Source: Catenulispora sp. MAP5-51
Lineage (GTDB): Bacteria; Actinomycetota; Actinomycetes; Streptomycetales; Catenulisporaceae
Direction: 5' to 3'
DNA: 64,000 bases
NCBI RefSeq assembly: GCF_041261205.1
Contig: NZ_JBGCCH010000002.1
Span: forward strand, 372,001 to 436,000
This document shows, in pieces, positions 23,166-32,516 of the stretch. Below the pieces are notes generated by a model that was not told where the DNA came from, did not search any database, and saw only the letters and a list, made by a program, of their open reading frames with translations. Both the position numbers and the translations under genes were made by a program. Every line of letters starts with the position of its first letter. Within the stretch, counting starts at the first letter, position 1.

Positions 23166-23228
23166 CGTTGGCTGAGCGGGTAGCGAAAGCCTGTTGCCCG
23201 GCATGCGGCGCGCAACGACACTTCCGCC

Positions 23229-23870
23229 ATGGACTGGAGCAGGCCGCACCCCTACGATCCCGCGCTCTCCGAGGCGATCGGCCTTGTTGCTTACGAGAGT
23301 GCTGTGCTTGATGACGTGCTGCGGCAAGCGATCGATGAGCTTTTCTACGACGACAGCTATACGTGGATTCTGTTGGAAGGTCAGTCGACAGAGTGGCTGA
23401 TCGATACCACTAAGACGTTGCTCAAATACTTTGACCACGGGATGCAGAAGTTTGGCGCGGAGGGCCATGAAGCCCTTATGCGCCTGCTCGACGAAGCCCG
23501 GCCGCTTTCCGCCCTGCGTAACGCGGTGATCCACGGGGTGTGGTCGGAGACCAGCACGTTGGGGGAAGGCGCGAAGCCCAGGTATTGGGGCGGGCCCCTG
23601 GATGGGGCCTATTTCTGCCTTCGGAGTCGCGTGCGGCGTTACGACGACGAGCGGCCCTTCACCATCGGTGACATTGAGCGTATCGCGACGGAATACATGA
23701 CCTTGTCCGTTCGAATAGTCGATCTGTGTCTCAGGCTGACGGAAGATCCTGAAACCGGTCCGCGCGCCTTCGGCAACTGGCGCGCCGCGCGGCAGTACCT
23801 GGCCGAGCGGCCGGCGGGGCCGAATTCCCCCTACGTTGGTATCCATGACCGAGCAAATGGTGGGTGTTAA
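23229..23870 (+). CDS. Hypothetical protein beside attR
   Basis: This 213-residue protein is helical and charged (VLDDVLRQAIDELFYDD, WLIDTTKTLLKYFDHGMQ, ALRNAVIHGVWSE), with no signal or span. The RNAVIHG pattern recalls helical proteins of the AbiV or MAE_28990/HEPN-like kind, where R-x4-6-H is catalytic, but I cannot assign it. It is the first chromosomal gene after the element; its 3' end overlaps the start of the next hydrolase. It could be an older insertion at the same tRNA, as accessory genes accumulate there. Confidence 0.65.
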   Translation: MDWSRPHPYDPALSEAIGLVAYESAVLDDVLRQAIDELFYDDSYTWILLEGQSTEWLIDTTKTLLKYFDHGMQKFGAEGHEALMRLLDEARPLSALRNAVIHGVWSETSTLGEGAKPRYWGGPLDGAYFCLRSRVRRYDDERPFTIGDIERIATEYMTLSVRIVDLCLRLTEDPETGPRAFGNWRAARQYLAERPAGPNSPYVGIHDRANGGC

Positions 23871-24694
23871 CGGGGTCGAGCTCTGTGTCGAGACCTTCGG
23901 TGATCCGGCCGATTCCGCGCTGCTTCTCATACCGGGGGCTGGTGGGTCGATGGAGACGTGGGAGGCCGATTTCTGTTTGGCGTTGGCCGCGGTTGGGCGG
24001 TTCGTGATTCGGTACGACCTGCGTGACACTGGGCGGTCTGTTTCGTATCCGGTGGGGGCGCCGGGGTATGGGTTCCTCGACTTGGTGGGGGATGCGGTGG
24101 GGTTGGTCGAGGTGTTCGGTGGTGGGCGGGCGGGGGTCGCGGGGTTGTCGATGGGTGGGGCGATTGGGCAGTACATGGCGGTTGATCATGCGGAGAAGGT
24201 GGCTTCGCTCGCGTTGATCTCGACCAGTCCGGTGTTCGCTGCTGAGTTGCCGCCGCTGACGGCGCAGCTTCTTGAGGCCTATGGCGCTATGACTGATCCG
24301 GACTGGGGTGATCGGGAGGCGGTCGTTGAGCACCTTGTGCGGGGGGCTCGGATTCACTGGGGGCCGTTGGGGTTCGATGAAGGTGTTGTTCGCGAGGCGG
24401 CCGGGCGTATTTATGACCGGAGCCCTGACCTGCGGACCACCGGGAACCACAATGTGATGAAGCGGGCGGATGGGCCCGAGCGGGACATGCGGGCACTGCT
24501 TAGTGCGGTCAGTGTGCCGACGATTGTCATCCACGGGGCCGCGGACCCGATGTTCCCGTCGGAGCACGGGGCCGCGGTCGCCGAGGCGATTCCGGGGGCC
24601 GAGTTGCTGGTGCTGGACGGGGTGGGTCATCAGGCGCCGCCGCGGCCGACGTGGTCCGTGGTCGTGCCGGCCATCGCCTTCGCGACGACCGGGT

Positions 24695-24696
<2 letters not shown>
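23845..24696 (+). CDS. Alpha/beta-hydrolase fold protein
   Basis: The 283-residue enzyme has the canonical fold: IPGAGGSMETW (HG-like oxyanion loop), RYDLRDTGRS, nucleophile elbow GLSMGGAIG, acid in IHGAADPMFPSEH, and histidine in VLDGVGHQAPP. It resembles aclacinomycin methylesterase/chloroperoxidase-like hydrolases (RdmC type). The substrate is unknown. ATG 23845 is chosen (MTEQMVGVNGVEL). The coding strand is unusually G-rich compared with neighbours. The stop codon begins an array of 7-bp repeats. Confidence 0.9.
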
Positions 24697-24767
<71 letters not shown>

Positions 24768-24769
<2 letters not shown>

Positions 24770-25235
24770 ACTCCACCTCGCCCTGGCCCGCGTCCTCGTC
24801 CTCCGCCACCCGCAGCACCAGCGGGTCCGTCTCCGCCTGCAGCATCGGGTCGCCGAGGGGCTGCAGTTCGCCGGTGTCGCGGAGGTAGCGCTGGGCCAGG
24901 ATGAGGGTGCGGGGGAGGTCGAGTTGGTGGGTCTCGACGAAGACGGCTTCGGTGCGTTCGCCCTCGTAGGTGGTGTAGCCGTCGTACGCAAGGGTGATCG
25001 CCGTGGTGCCCGGGTGCGCGGTCTCCAGGTGCGCGCGGGCCGCTTCCAGCGTCTCGGGGACGTCGGCGTCCGGCGGCACCGCGAAGCGGGTGAGGGTGGC
25101 GGTGCCGTCCTCGTGGTGTGCGAAGGAGAAGGGGGTGAAGGGCTGGTCGGAGAGTTGGGCGTTCTCCAGGGCGTAGTCCAGTGAGGTGAACATGAGCTCT
25201 TTGGTGCTGTCCGCGGTGTCGTCCCAGATGGTCAC
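24768..25235 (-). CDS. Conserved hypothetical acidic protein
   Basis: The 155-residue soluble, acidic protein runs from TIWDDTADSTKELMFTSLDY to DEDAGQGEVE. No domain is recognised. The middle (ITLAYDGYTTYEGERTEAVFVE) looks like beta hairpins. GTG 25235 is used because earlier in-frame sequence has a poor, Pro/Ser-rich composition. It is divergent from the DUF488 gene, with about 53 bases between starts. Confidence 0.65.
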
Positions 25236-25288
25236 ACGGTCAGCCTTGCAGACCGGTCGGGCGGGTGGGGGACTAATAGCCTGGCGGC

Positions 25289-25651
25289 ATGAGTGGTGAC
25301 TATCGGGTGAAGCGGGCTTATGAGGCGGCGGCCGAGGCTGACGGGAAGCGCGTTCTCGTCGACCGCTTATGGCCACGGGGAGTGAGTCGGGAGGAGGCCG
25401 CGCTCGATCTGTGGGCCAAGGACGCGACGCCCTCCAATGATCTGCGGAAGTGGCTGCACGCGCATCGCGATGAGTACGCCGAGTTCGAGGCGCGCTATAA
25501 CGCCGAGTTGGACGGAGACACGGAGCAGGCCGCGCTCAAGGAGATCCGCGAACTGCACGCCGCGCACACCGTCACCCTCATCACCGCCGCCAAGGACGTC
25601 GACCACAGCCATGTGCCGGTCCTGCTCAAGCGTCTGCGGGAGGACTCTTAG
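25289..25651 (+). CDS. DUF488-family protein (YeaO-like)
   Basis: The 120-residue protein carries the DUF488 signature: GKRVLVDRLWPRGVSREEAALD, DLWAKDATPSNDLRKW, and the terminal TLITAAKDVDHSHVPVLLK. Length and motifs match the family throughout. Function is not established; the conserved Cys/His-free pocket does not suggest a metal site here. It is a single gene, followed 78 bases later by an SRPBCC gene. Confidence 0.92.
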   Translation: MSGDYRVKRAYEAAAEADGKRVLVDRLWPRGVSREEAALDLWAKDATPSNDLRKWLHAHRDEYAEFEARYNAELDGDTEQAALKEIRELHAAHTVTLITAAKDVDHSHVPVLLKRLREDS

Positions 25652-25729
25652 CGTTAGGACGGATACCCCTCGGCAGGGGAGTAAAGGCTCTGCGGTACAA
25701 AGGGATGGGAGCGTAGGGAGGGAATCCTG

Positions 25730-26179
25730 ATGAAGTTCCAGACCGCGATCGACATCGACGCCGCCCCGGCCACCGTGTGGCGCACCCTGACCGACGTGGA
25801 GTCCTGGCCGAAGTGGTCCGCCTCCATGACCACGGTCGAACGCCTCCAGCAGGGGGAACTGGACGTCGGCAGCAGTGCGCGGGTCACCCAGCCGAAGCTG
25901 AAAGCCGCCGTCTACACCGTCACCGAGTGCGAGCCCGGCAAGTCCTTCGTCTGGGAGATGAAGGCCACCGGGGTCAAGGTCCGCGCCGTCCACTTCGTGG
26001 AGGACCGGGGCGAGGGCGGGGCACGCATGACGCTCGGCGTGGAGCAGACCGGCGCGCTCAGCGGGCTCATCTCCCTGTTCTACGGCAAGCTCACCCGGCA
26101 GTACGTCGTCATGGAAGCCGAGGGCTTGAAGAAGGCCGCCGAGACGCTGGAAGCGGACACCGGCCCCGGGTCCGAGTAA
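25730..26179 (+). CDS. SRPBCC (START-like) family protein
   Basis: The 149-residue protein has the polyketide cyclase/dehydrase-like helix-grip fold. The pattern is an N-terminal strand then IDAAPATVWRTLTDVESWPKWSA, several strands (GKSFVWEMKATGVKV), and a long C-terminal helix (QYVVMEAEGLKKAAE). These proteins bind small hydrophobic ligands in a cavity; the ligand is unknown. A good start is preceded by AGGGAGG. Confidence 0.88.
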   Translation: MKFQTAIDIDAAPATVWRTLTDVESWPKWSASMTTVERLQQGELDVGSSARVTQPKLKAAVYTVTECEPGKSFVWEMKATGVKVRAVHFVEDRGEGGARMTLGVEQTGALSGLISLFYGKLTRQYVVMEAEGLKKAAETLEADTGPGSE

Positions 26180-26195
26180 CGCCCCTGCCAGTGCC

Positions 26196-27509
26196 TCACT
26201 GTATGACGGCCGTGGTGTCGATCAACCAGCTGTTCGAGCCCGTGTCGTAGTCGTAAATCGGACGCCCCTGTGCGCCGCTGGTCTGGAACGGCTTGCCGTG
26301 GTCGTCGATCCGGACGGTCCCGGACCGGGAACCGCTGCTCCAGTCCAGCTCCAGGTACCAGGCGACGTTCACAGCGTGCGCGTGCGCATATACGGTCAGC
26401 ACCTGCGGGTTGGACTCGGAGACCTTAAAGGGGAAGTCGACAGCGGGGGTCGTCGTGTCACCTTGCTGGCCGGGTGTGGCGTGCGCGAGCGGACGGTCGG
26501 CGTCCAGGTTGATGTTGAACGCGGCCGGCACTATGCCGTCGCCGCATCCCTGCGCCATGGAGTACGCGGTCCACGGCAGCGGAGCGGCCCTACTGACGGT
26601 CCGGATGTGCAGCCCCTGCAGCACCACCGTGTCCGAGGACGTCCCCTGGACCGACAGCTCGATCTTCATGGTCCCGGCCGGCACGGCGCCCAGTGCGCTG
26701 GCCCATCCGCGCGCGTCCTGCTCGGTCGGCGGCGGAGGAACCTCACCGGGCTTCCTGTTGAGCAGGTACCACTGGAGGCACTTGTCCTCCCACTGGTAGG
26801 GACGGATGGTCACCGCAATGGGCGGAGCGGAAGAAGCGGAGGGAGCGGAGGAAGCAGAGGACGCGGATGAGGGCGGGGACGTAGGGGAAGTCGCGGAAGC
26901 GGGAGAAGTGGTGGTGCTGGTGGAGGCTGTTGTACGGGAACCGCTAGTAGCGGGAAGGCTCGGCGAACTCTGTAGAGAACTCGGCACTGAACCCGCCTTA
27001 GGGCCCGCAGTCCCCTGAGGACTGGATCCCGACGACGCGAAAGCGACGCCCGCTACAGCAGCCCCGACCCCGAGGACCGCGAGCACAGCCACTGCGGGAA
27101 GAAGCCGCCGCCGACGCTCCGGAGAGAAGGAAGGGGAAGGCAGCAGAGAAGGAGACGGAGGTGGAGACGAAGGCTCAGACGCAGGCGGCTCTCCAGAGGC
27201 AGAGACCGCCGCCTCTGGAACCGCTTCTGGACGAGCCTCCGGAATCGCCTCAGCACTCGTTGAGGAACGCGCCTCAACCGCCGCCATCCACAACCGATAC
27301 AGCGTCGCCATCTCCGTGGCGGAAGCTCCGGTCAACCGCGCGAACTTCTCTATGACGCCGTACTCCGGGGGCACCGTCTCCCCCTGCACATACCGGTGCA
27401 GCGTCGAGGTCCCCACGTGCAACCGCTTCGCCAGAACCCCGTAGCTGAGCCCCGAACGCTCCTTTAGATCCCTCAGCAGAGCGGCGAAATCCTCAGACAC
27501 CGACACCAC
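26196..27509 (-). CDS. XRE-HTH protein with transmembrane span and extracytoplasmic domain
   Basis: The protein of about 437 residues has an HTH at about 5-65 (LSYGVLAKRLHVGTSTLHRYVQG), an acidic/Pro-rich linker, one span (LLPAVAVLAVLGVGAAVAGVAFA), a very long Ser/Thr/Pro linker and a secreted C-terminal domain (ITIRPYQWEDKCLQWYLLN-like start, with Trp and Cys). This one-component membrane architecture suggests an outside signal passed to DNA binding. It is common in streptomycete-like genomes and uncharacterised. GTG 27509 follows GGGAGG. It is divergent from the lipoprotein gene, a possible partner. Confidence 0.8.
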   Translation of the reverse strand: MVSVSEDFAALLRDLKERSGLSYGVLAKRLHVGTSTLHRYVQGETVPPEYGVIEKFARLTGASATEMATLYRLWMAAVEARSSTSAEAIPEARPEAVPEAAVSASGEPPASEPSSPPPSPSLLPSPSFSPERRRRLLPAVAVLAVLGVGAAVAGVAFASSGSSPQGTAGPKAGSVPSSLQSSPSLPATSGSRTTASTSTTTSPASATSPTSPPSSASSASSAPSASSAPPIAVTIRPYQWEDKCLQWYLLNRKPGEVPPPPTEQDARGWASALGAVPAGTMKIELSVQGTSSDTVVLQGLHIRTVSRAAPLPWTAYSMAQGCGDGIVPAAFNINLDADRPLAHATPGQQGDTTTPAVDFPFKVSESNPQVLTVYAHAHAVNVAWYLELDWSSGSRSGTVRIDDHGKPFQTSGAQGRPIYDYDTGSNSWLIDTTAVIQ

Positions 27510-27648
27510 GCGGCTCCCTCCCGTCCCGGATCGGCGTCCCGTCCCGGCCCCTAATCCGCAGCTCATGCTACGGGAAACCGTCCCGCGCACACTCCGGAAG
27601 CCTCCCACCCCCGACGGACCCGGCCCCGGAACGGACAGGCTCCGAAGC

Positions 27649-28434
27649 ATGACGAAGCGCATCACTCACATCGCCAAGCCGCTCCTGCCGGCCACCCTCA
27701 CCCTCTCCGCTCTGATGAGCATGGCCGCCTGTGGCAGCACCGCTGCGAAGCCCTCCGCGGCGGCCGCGGGGACGAACACCACCGCCGTGAGCGCCCCGGG
27801 CACGAGCCAGCCGGGCGGCGCGCCGAGCATCTCCCAGCCGGCCGCACCCGCCGCGCCGACCGAGACCCAGACGCCGGCACAGCCTTCAAATCAGATACAG
27901 ACCTCCACCCAGGCGCAGGCGCCCGCCGCGCCGAAGACGAGCGCCAACGCCGCCAAGCCCGCCTCGAAGCCCTCGACCACGAGCGGCGACTCCGGCGCGG
28001 ACCTTCCCGGCGACTGCGCCGTCGGGCACCTCAAGGGCACCGTGACCAGCCTCACCCGCCCCGTCAACCACGTCCTGCTCACCGTGACCAATACCGGCAG
28101 CACCACGTGCAACCTGTACTACTACCCCGGCCTGCGCCTGGACGCCGACCAGCAGTCCGTCACCCAGGCCGTGGAGGACAGCAAGCCGCAGGCCGTGGTC
28201 ACCATCGCCCCCGGCGAGTCGGCGTACGCCGCGATCGGCACCTCCGCGGCCGACGGCTCCGGCGGCACCCCGGTGCTCGAGAAGCAGGTCGAGGTGTTCC
28301 TGGAGACGCGGGACCAGTCCGGCTCCCTGCCAGGTTCCATGACGCTGCCCCTGCCCGGCGGTACCTATGTCGACATGGACAAGGCGTTCGTCACCTACTG
28401 GCAGTCGGATCTTCAGAGCGCCATCGCCTGGTGA
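27649..28434 (+). CDS. Lipoprotein with DUF4232-type domain
   Basis: The 261-residue protein has a lipoprotein signal (TLSALMSMAAC, lipidated Cys), a low-complexity Ala/Pro/Thr/Gln linker (about 30-120) and a beta-sandwich DUF4232-like domain beginning GDCAVGHLKGTVTS, with VTNTGSTTCNLYYYPGL and ending near TYVDMDKAFVTY. DUF4232 proteins are surface-exposed actinobacterial proteins without assigned function. ATG 27649 is chosen because the signal starts there. It shares a divergent promoter region with the XRE-TM gene. Confidence 0.85.
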   Translation: MTKRITHIAKPLLPATLTLSALMSMAACGSTAAKPSAAAAGTNTTAVSAPGTSQPGGAPSISQPAAPAAPTETQTPAQPSNQIQTSTQAQAPAAPKTSANAAKPASKPSTTSGDSGADLPGDCAVGHLKGTVTSLTRPVNHVLLTVTNTGSTTCNLYYYPGLRLDADQQSVTQAVEDSKPQAVVTIAPGESAYAAIGTSAADGSGGTPVLEKQVEVFLETRDQSGSLPGSMTLPLPGGTYVDMDKAFVTYWQSDLQSAIAW

Positions 28435-28569
28435 CGTCCCGGCGGGCCGGTGACGGGCAGGGGAGGAAGGTCGGACATCCGTGGTCCGGCGGTACGGAGA
28501 ATCACCCGCGCCGCCGAACCACGGTGCCTGTCCGCCCCGTTCGAAAACGCACAGCATTACCGTGGTTGC

Positions 28570-31287
28570 ATGGAGTCAGCATCGGCCGGGATCCGCGAGG
28601 TACTCGCCATCCCCGACTTCCGCCGGCTGTGGACGGCGCTGTCGCTGTCCAGCCTCGGCGACTGGCTCGGGTTGCTCGCGCAGTCCTCCCTGGCGGCGAC
28701 CCTCGCCGGGGGCGGGTACGCCGGGCGCTCCTATGCGGTGGCCGGAGTCTTCGTGGTCCGGCTGATCCCGGCGGTGTTGTTCGGCCCGATCGCCGGGGTG
28801 GTCGCCGACCGGCTGGACCGGCGCTGGACGATGGTGGCCGGCGACAGCGCGCGCTGCCTGTTCTTCGTGTCGATCCCCGTGGTGGGAACGCTGTGGTGGC
28901 TGTTCGCGGCGACCTTCCTGATCGAGATCGCGGCGATGTTCTGGATCCCCGCCAAGGAGGCCACGGTCCCGAACCTGGTGCCGCCGCGGCTTCTGGAGCC
29001 GGCGAACCAGGTGTCGTTGCTGACCGCCTACGGGACCGCCCCTATCGCGGCGGGGGTGTTCACCGTCCTGTCGCTGATCACCAGAGCACTGGCGAATCAG
29101 TGGGCGTTCTTCACCGCGAAGCCGGTCAGTCTGGCTCTCTACTTCGACGCACTCACCTTCCTGTTCTCCGCCCTTACCATCGCGCGCCTTAAGAGCATCC
29201 CCGCGCGGTCCGCCACAGAGCGCGCAGCGGAGCGCCGGCACACCAGCGACACCCGTTCCCCGCTCCGGACCCTGATCGACGGCTGGCGCTATCTCGGGAA
29301 CGACCGGAAGATCCGCGGTGTGATCATCGGCACAACCGGCGCCTTCGCGGCCGGCGGCGCCGTGGTCGGGCTGGCCCGGACCTACGTCGGCGACCTGCAC
29401 GCCGGTCAGGCCGCCTACGGCGTCCTGTTCGGCACAGTCTTCCTCGGGCTGGCCGCCGGGATGTTCTCCGGATCGCGGGTGCTGGCCGTGGTGTCGCGGG
29501 AGCGGCTGTTCGGCTCGGTGATCTTCGCCGCCGGGATCGTGCTGTGCGTGTTCGCCCTGGTGCCGGTCCTGCTGCTCAGCGTGCTGTGCGCGCTGGTCAT
29601 CGGCTTCCTCGGCGGGACCGCGTGGATCATCGGGCAGACGATGCTGGGCCGTGAGGTGGCCGACGAGCTGCGCGGCCGGACGTTCGCCTTCGTGCAGTCG
29701 CTGATCAGGGTGACGCTGGTGCTGATCCTGGCCGTGTCCCCAGCGGTGGCCGGGATATTCGGCGCGCACACGCTAAGCCTTCCCGGCCTGTCGGTCACCT
29801 ATGGTGGCGCGGCCATCACCCTTTTCGGCGCGGGACTCCTGGCGGCGGGCGTCGGGTGGGTGGCGTACAGGATGATGGACACCGTGCCAGGGAAATCGTT
29901 GCGGAACGAACTGAAGGCGGCGCTTAAGCGCTCCGCCGCTCCGACGCGCGCCGGGGGCGTGGCGGAGTCGGGGATCACCTCCGGACCGGCGGCGACCGAA
30001 ACCGGCGGGGAAGCGCTGCCCGACCGGGGTGGGATGGAAAGAACCGCACACACCTATACCGGCACCTTCCTGTCGTTCGAGGGCGGCGACGGCAGCGGCA
30101 AGTCCACGCAGCTGGACCTGCTGGCCGACTGGCTGCGCGCGCAGGGCCACGAGGTGGTGGTCACCCGCGAGCCCGGGGGCACCCCGCTGGGCACCAAGCT
30201 GCGGCACATCGTCCTGGACGCGCGGAACGCCGACGTCATCTCTCCGCGCGCCGAGGCCCTCATCTACGCCGCGGACCGCGCCGACCACGTCGAGCGGGTG
30301 ATCCGGCCGGCGCTGGAGCGCGGCGCGGTGGTCATCACCGACCGCTACGTCGACTCCTCCCTGGCCTATCAGGGCGCCGGCCGTGCACTGTCGGCCCGGG
30401 AGGTCGAGCTGCTCTCGCAGTGGGCCACGCAGGGGCTGATGCCGGACGTCACGATCCTGATGGACCTGGACCCGATCGAGGCCGCGCGGCGCCGCAAGAC
30501 TCCGGCGGACCGCCTGGAGCTGGAGTCGGTGGACTTCCACCGGCGGGTCCGCAACCGCTACCTGGAGCTGGCCACGGCCGAGCCGGAGCGGTTCGTCGTG
30601 ATCAACGCCTTGGAGCCGATCGAGCAGATCTCCGGGCGCATCCGGGCCCGGCTGGAGGGCCGGATCCACCTGTCGCGCCAGCAGCGGACCGAGGAGGCGG
30701 AGCGGCGCGAGGCAGAGCGGCGCAAGGCGGCCGCGGATCGCGCCGTGCAGATGGCCGAGCTCTCCGACGCCGAGCGCCGGCGGGCCGAGGCCGAGGCCGA
30801 GCAGCGCGACCAGGCACAGCGGGAGCAGGAGGCGCGGGAGGCCGCGCGGCAGGAGCACCGGCGGCGGCTGGAGGAGGACGCCGCCAAGGCCGAGCGGGCG
30901 GCGCGGGACCGGGCACAGGGGGTGCAGGGGGCCGGGGATCTGTCCCCGCGGTTCGCACCGGCAGCACCGGCAGCACCGACCGACCGGCCGACGCCGCGGC
31001 CGGGGCAGGCGTCCGATGCGGCCGCGCCGCCGCGCGCCGCCGGGCCGGGTGCCTCGGCTTCGGCTTCGCCTTCGAGTTCGGCTTCGGCGTCGCCTTCGTC
31101 CCCTGCCTCCTCTCCGTCTTCGCGGGCCGAGGACATCACAGCGCCTCCCGTCCGCAGCGAATGGGAAGTCCCGGACTACGTCGCGCAGCCGGAGTTCGAC
31201 GAGGAACCGGAACAGGACGCGCTGTCGATGGCGGACGAACTGTTCGGGGCCCGGCACCAGTCGCGGCACAGCGGGGACGACGCATGA
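28570..31287 (+). CDS. tmk: MFS-type membrane protein fused to thymidylate kinase
   Basis: This 905-residue fusion has residues 1-about 430 as a 12-span MFS-like transporter (FRRLWTALSLSSLGDWLGLL, VVADRLDRRWTMVAGD as the loop 2-3 motif). A linker leads to a full dTMP kinase (about 497-700) with P-loop FEGGDGSGKSTQ, the DR motif TDRYVDSSLAYQG and TREPGGTPLG. A charged helical segment rich in Glu/Arg/Ala (about 700-785) and a Pro/Ala/Ser tail follow. The kinase phosphorylates dTMP for DNA synthesis. Streptomyces carries a similar fusion. It overlaps holB by 4 bases, so the two replication-related genes are coupled. The role of the transporter part is unknown. Confidence 0.94.
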   Translation: MESASAGIREVLAIPDFRRLWTALSLSSLGDWLGLLAQSSLAATLAGGGYAGRSYAVAGVFVVRLIPAVLFGPIAGVVADRLDRRWTMVAGDSARCLFFVSIPVVGTLWWLFAATFLIEIAAMFWIPAKEATVPNLVPPRLLEPANQVSLLTAYGTAPIAAGVFTVLSLITRALANQWAFFTAKPVSLALYFDALTFLFSALTIARLKSIPARSATERAAERRHTSDTRSPLRTLIDGWRYLGNDRKIRGVIIGTTGAFAAGGAVVGLARTYVGDLHAGQAAYGVLFGTVFLGLAAGMFSGSRVLAVVSRERLFGSVIFAAGIVLCVFALVPVLLLSVLCALVIGFLGGTAWIIGQTMLGREVADELRGRTFAFVQSLIRVTLVLILAVSPAVAGIFGAHTLSLPGLSVTYGGAAITLFGAGLLAAGVGWVAYRMMDTVPGKSLRNELKAALKRSAAPTRAGGVAESGITSGPAATETGGEALPDRGGMERTAHTYTGTFLSFEGGDGSGKSTQLDLLADWLRAQGHEVVVTREPGGTPLGTKLRHIVLDARNADVISPRAEALIYAADRADHVERVIRPALERGAVVITDRYVDSSLAYQGAGRALSAREVELLSQWATQGLMPDVTILMDLDPIEAARRRKTPADRLELESVDFHRRVRNRYLELATAEPERFVVINALEPIEQISGRIRARLEGRIHLSRQQRTEEAERREAERRKAAADRAVQMAELSDAERRRAEAEAEQRDQAQREQEAREAARQEHRRRLEEDAAKAERAARDRAQGVQGAGDLSPRFAPAAPAAPTDRPTPRPGQASDAAAPPRAAGPGASASASPSSSASASPSSPASSPSSRAEDITAPPVRSEWEVPDYVAQPEFDEEPEQDALSMADELFGARHQSRHSGDDA

Positions 31288-32471
31288 GCGGCGAGGGCGC
31301 GGGGTTCCAGCCGTACGGCGTCTGGACCGACCTGGTCGGCCAGGACCACGTCAGCGCCGAGCTGTCGCAGGCCGCACTCGGCAACGGCATGACGCACGCC
31401 TGGCTGCTGACCGGACCGCCCGGCTCGGGCCGCTCCACGGCGGCGCGCGCGTTCGCGGCGGCCCTGCAGTGCACGACGGAGAGCGAGCCCGGCTGCGGCC
31501 ACTGTCTGGGCTGCCGGACCGTTCTGGAAGGCACTCACCCCGACGTGCTGCAGCTGGCCACCGACCAGCTCTCGATCGGCGTGGCCGACACCCGCGGCCT
31601 GGTGCGGCGCTCGTCGATGACCCCGGCCTCGGGCCGGTGGCAGGTGCTGTTGATCGAGGACGCCGACCGGCTCACCGAGGCGGCCGGCAACGTGCTGCTG
31701 AAGGCCGTCGAGGAACCCTCGCCCCGCACGGTGTGGATCCTGTGCGCCCCCGGGCGCGACGACATGCTGCCCACAATCCGCTCCCGCTGCCGCCACCTGC
31801 TGCTGCGCACGCCGCCGTCGGCGGCTGTCGCGGAGATCCTGGTGCGCCGCGACGGAGTGGACCCGATCCGCGCCCGCGAGGCGGCCCGCGCGGCGCAGGG
31901 ACACATCGGGCGCGCTAAGCGGTTGGCGACGGACGACGAGGCACGGTCCAAGCGCACCGAGGTGCTGGCTCTGACCTCGTCCCTGACCGACTTGGGTTCG
32001 GCCCTGGCAGCGGCGCAGAAGCTGGTCGACGCGACTGTCTCCGAGGCCAAGCGCGATGCCGAGGAGCGCAACGCTATAGAGACGGCGGAGATGCGACTCG
32101 CCCTGGGGTTCCAGGAAGGGTCGCGCAAAGCGGTACCGGGCGCGGCCGGCGCACTGAAGGATCTGGAGTCGCGGCAGAAGAAGCGCGCGACCCGGATGCA
32201 GCGCGACGCGCTCGACCTGGCGCTGGTGGACCTCGCGGCGTTCTATCGGGACGTGCTGGCCGTACAGCTCGGCGCGATCGGCGGGGCGGGCGGCGACGTC
32301 AGCGAGCCGATCCACGACGACCAGTACGCGGCCGTGCGCAAGATCGCCGCGTCGGGGACGCCTGAGGCGACGCTGCGACGGATCGAGGCGGTGCTGGCGT
32401 GCCGGAAGGCGGTGGAGCGGAACGTGGCTCCGCTCCTCGCGGTGGAGGCTATGGCTGTGAGTCTCCGGTAG
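31284..32471 (+). CDS. holB: DNA polymerase III subunit delta prime
   Basis: The 395-residue clamp-loader subunit has an AAA+ N-terminus with P-loop GPPGSGRST, where the Lys is Arg, as expected of the non-hydrolysing delta prime. A zinc module follows (GCGHCLGC with upstream Cys), then Walker-B-like LLIEDADRL and the SRC arginine-finger motif IRSRCRHL. The C-terminal collar domain is helical. It works with gamma/tau and delta to load the sliding clamp. Start ATG 31284 overlaps the stop of the MFS-Tmk gene. The 3' end is partly duplicated just downstream. Confidence 0.95.
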   Translation: MSGEGAGFQPYGVWTDLVGQDHVSAELSQAALGNGMTHAWLLTGPPGSGRSTAARAFAAALQCTTESEPGCGHCLGCRTVLEGTHPDVLQLATDQLSIGVADTRGLVRRSSMTPASGRWQVLLIEDADRLTEAAGNVLLKAVEEPSPRTVWILCAPGRDDMLPTIRSRCRHLLLRTPPSAAVAEILVRRDGVDPIRAREAARAAQGHIGRAKRLATDDEARSKRTEVLALTSSLTDLGSALAAAQKLVDATVSEAKRDAEERNAIETAEMRLALGFQEGSRKAVPGAAGALKDLESRQKKRATRMQRDALDLALVDLAAFYRDVLAVQLGAIGGAGGDVSEPIHDDQYAAVRKIAASGTPEATLRRIEAVLACRKAVERNVAPLLAVEAMAVSLR

Positions 32472-32511
32472 AGACGCTTTCGCGAGGAACGACAGTGAGT
32501 CTCTAGTAGAG
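32457..32511. repeat. 17-bp direct repeat around the holB stop
   Basis: gtgagtctccggtagag (32457-32473, containing the holB stop TAG 32469-32471) recurs with two mismatches at 32495-32511, 38 bases later. This copies the 3' end of the gene into the gap before the convergent AraC gene. Confidence 0.75.
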
Positions 32512-32516
32512 GTTCG

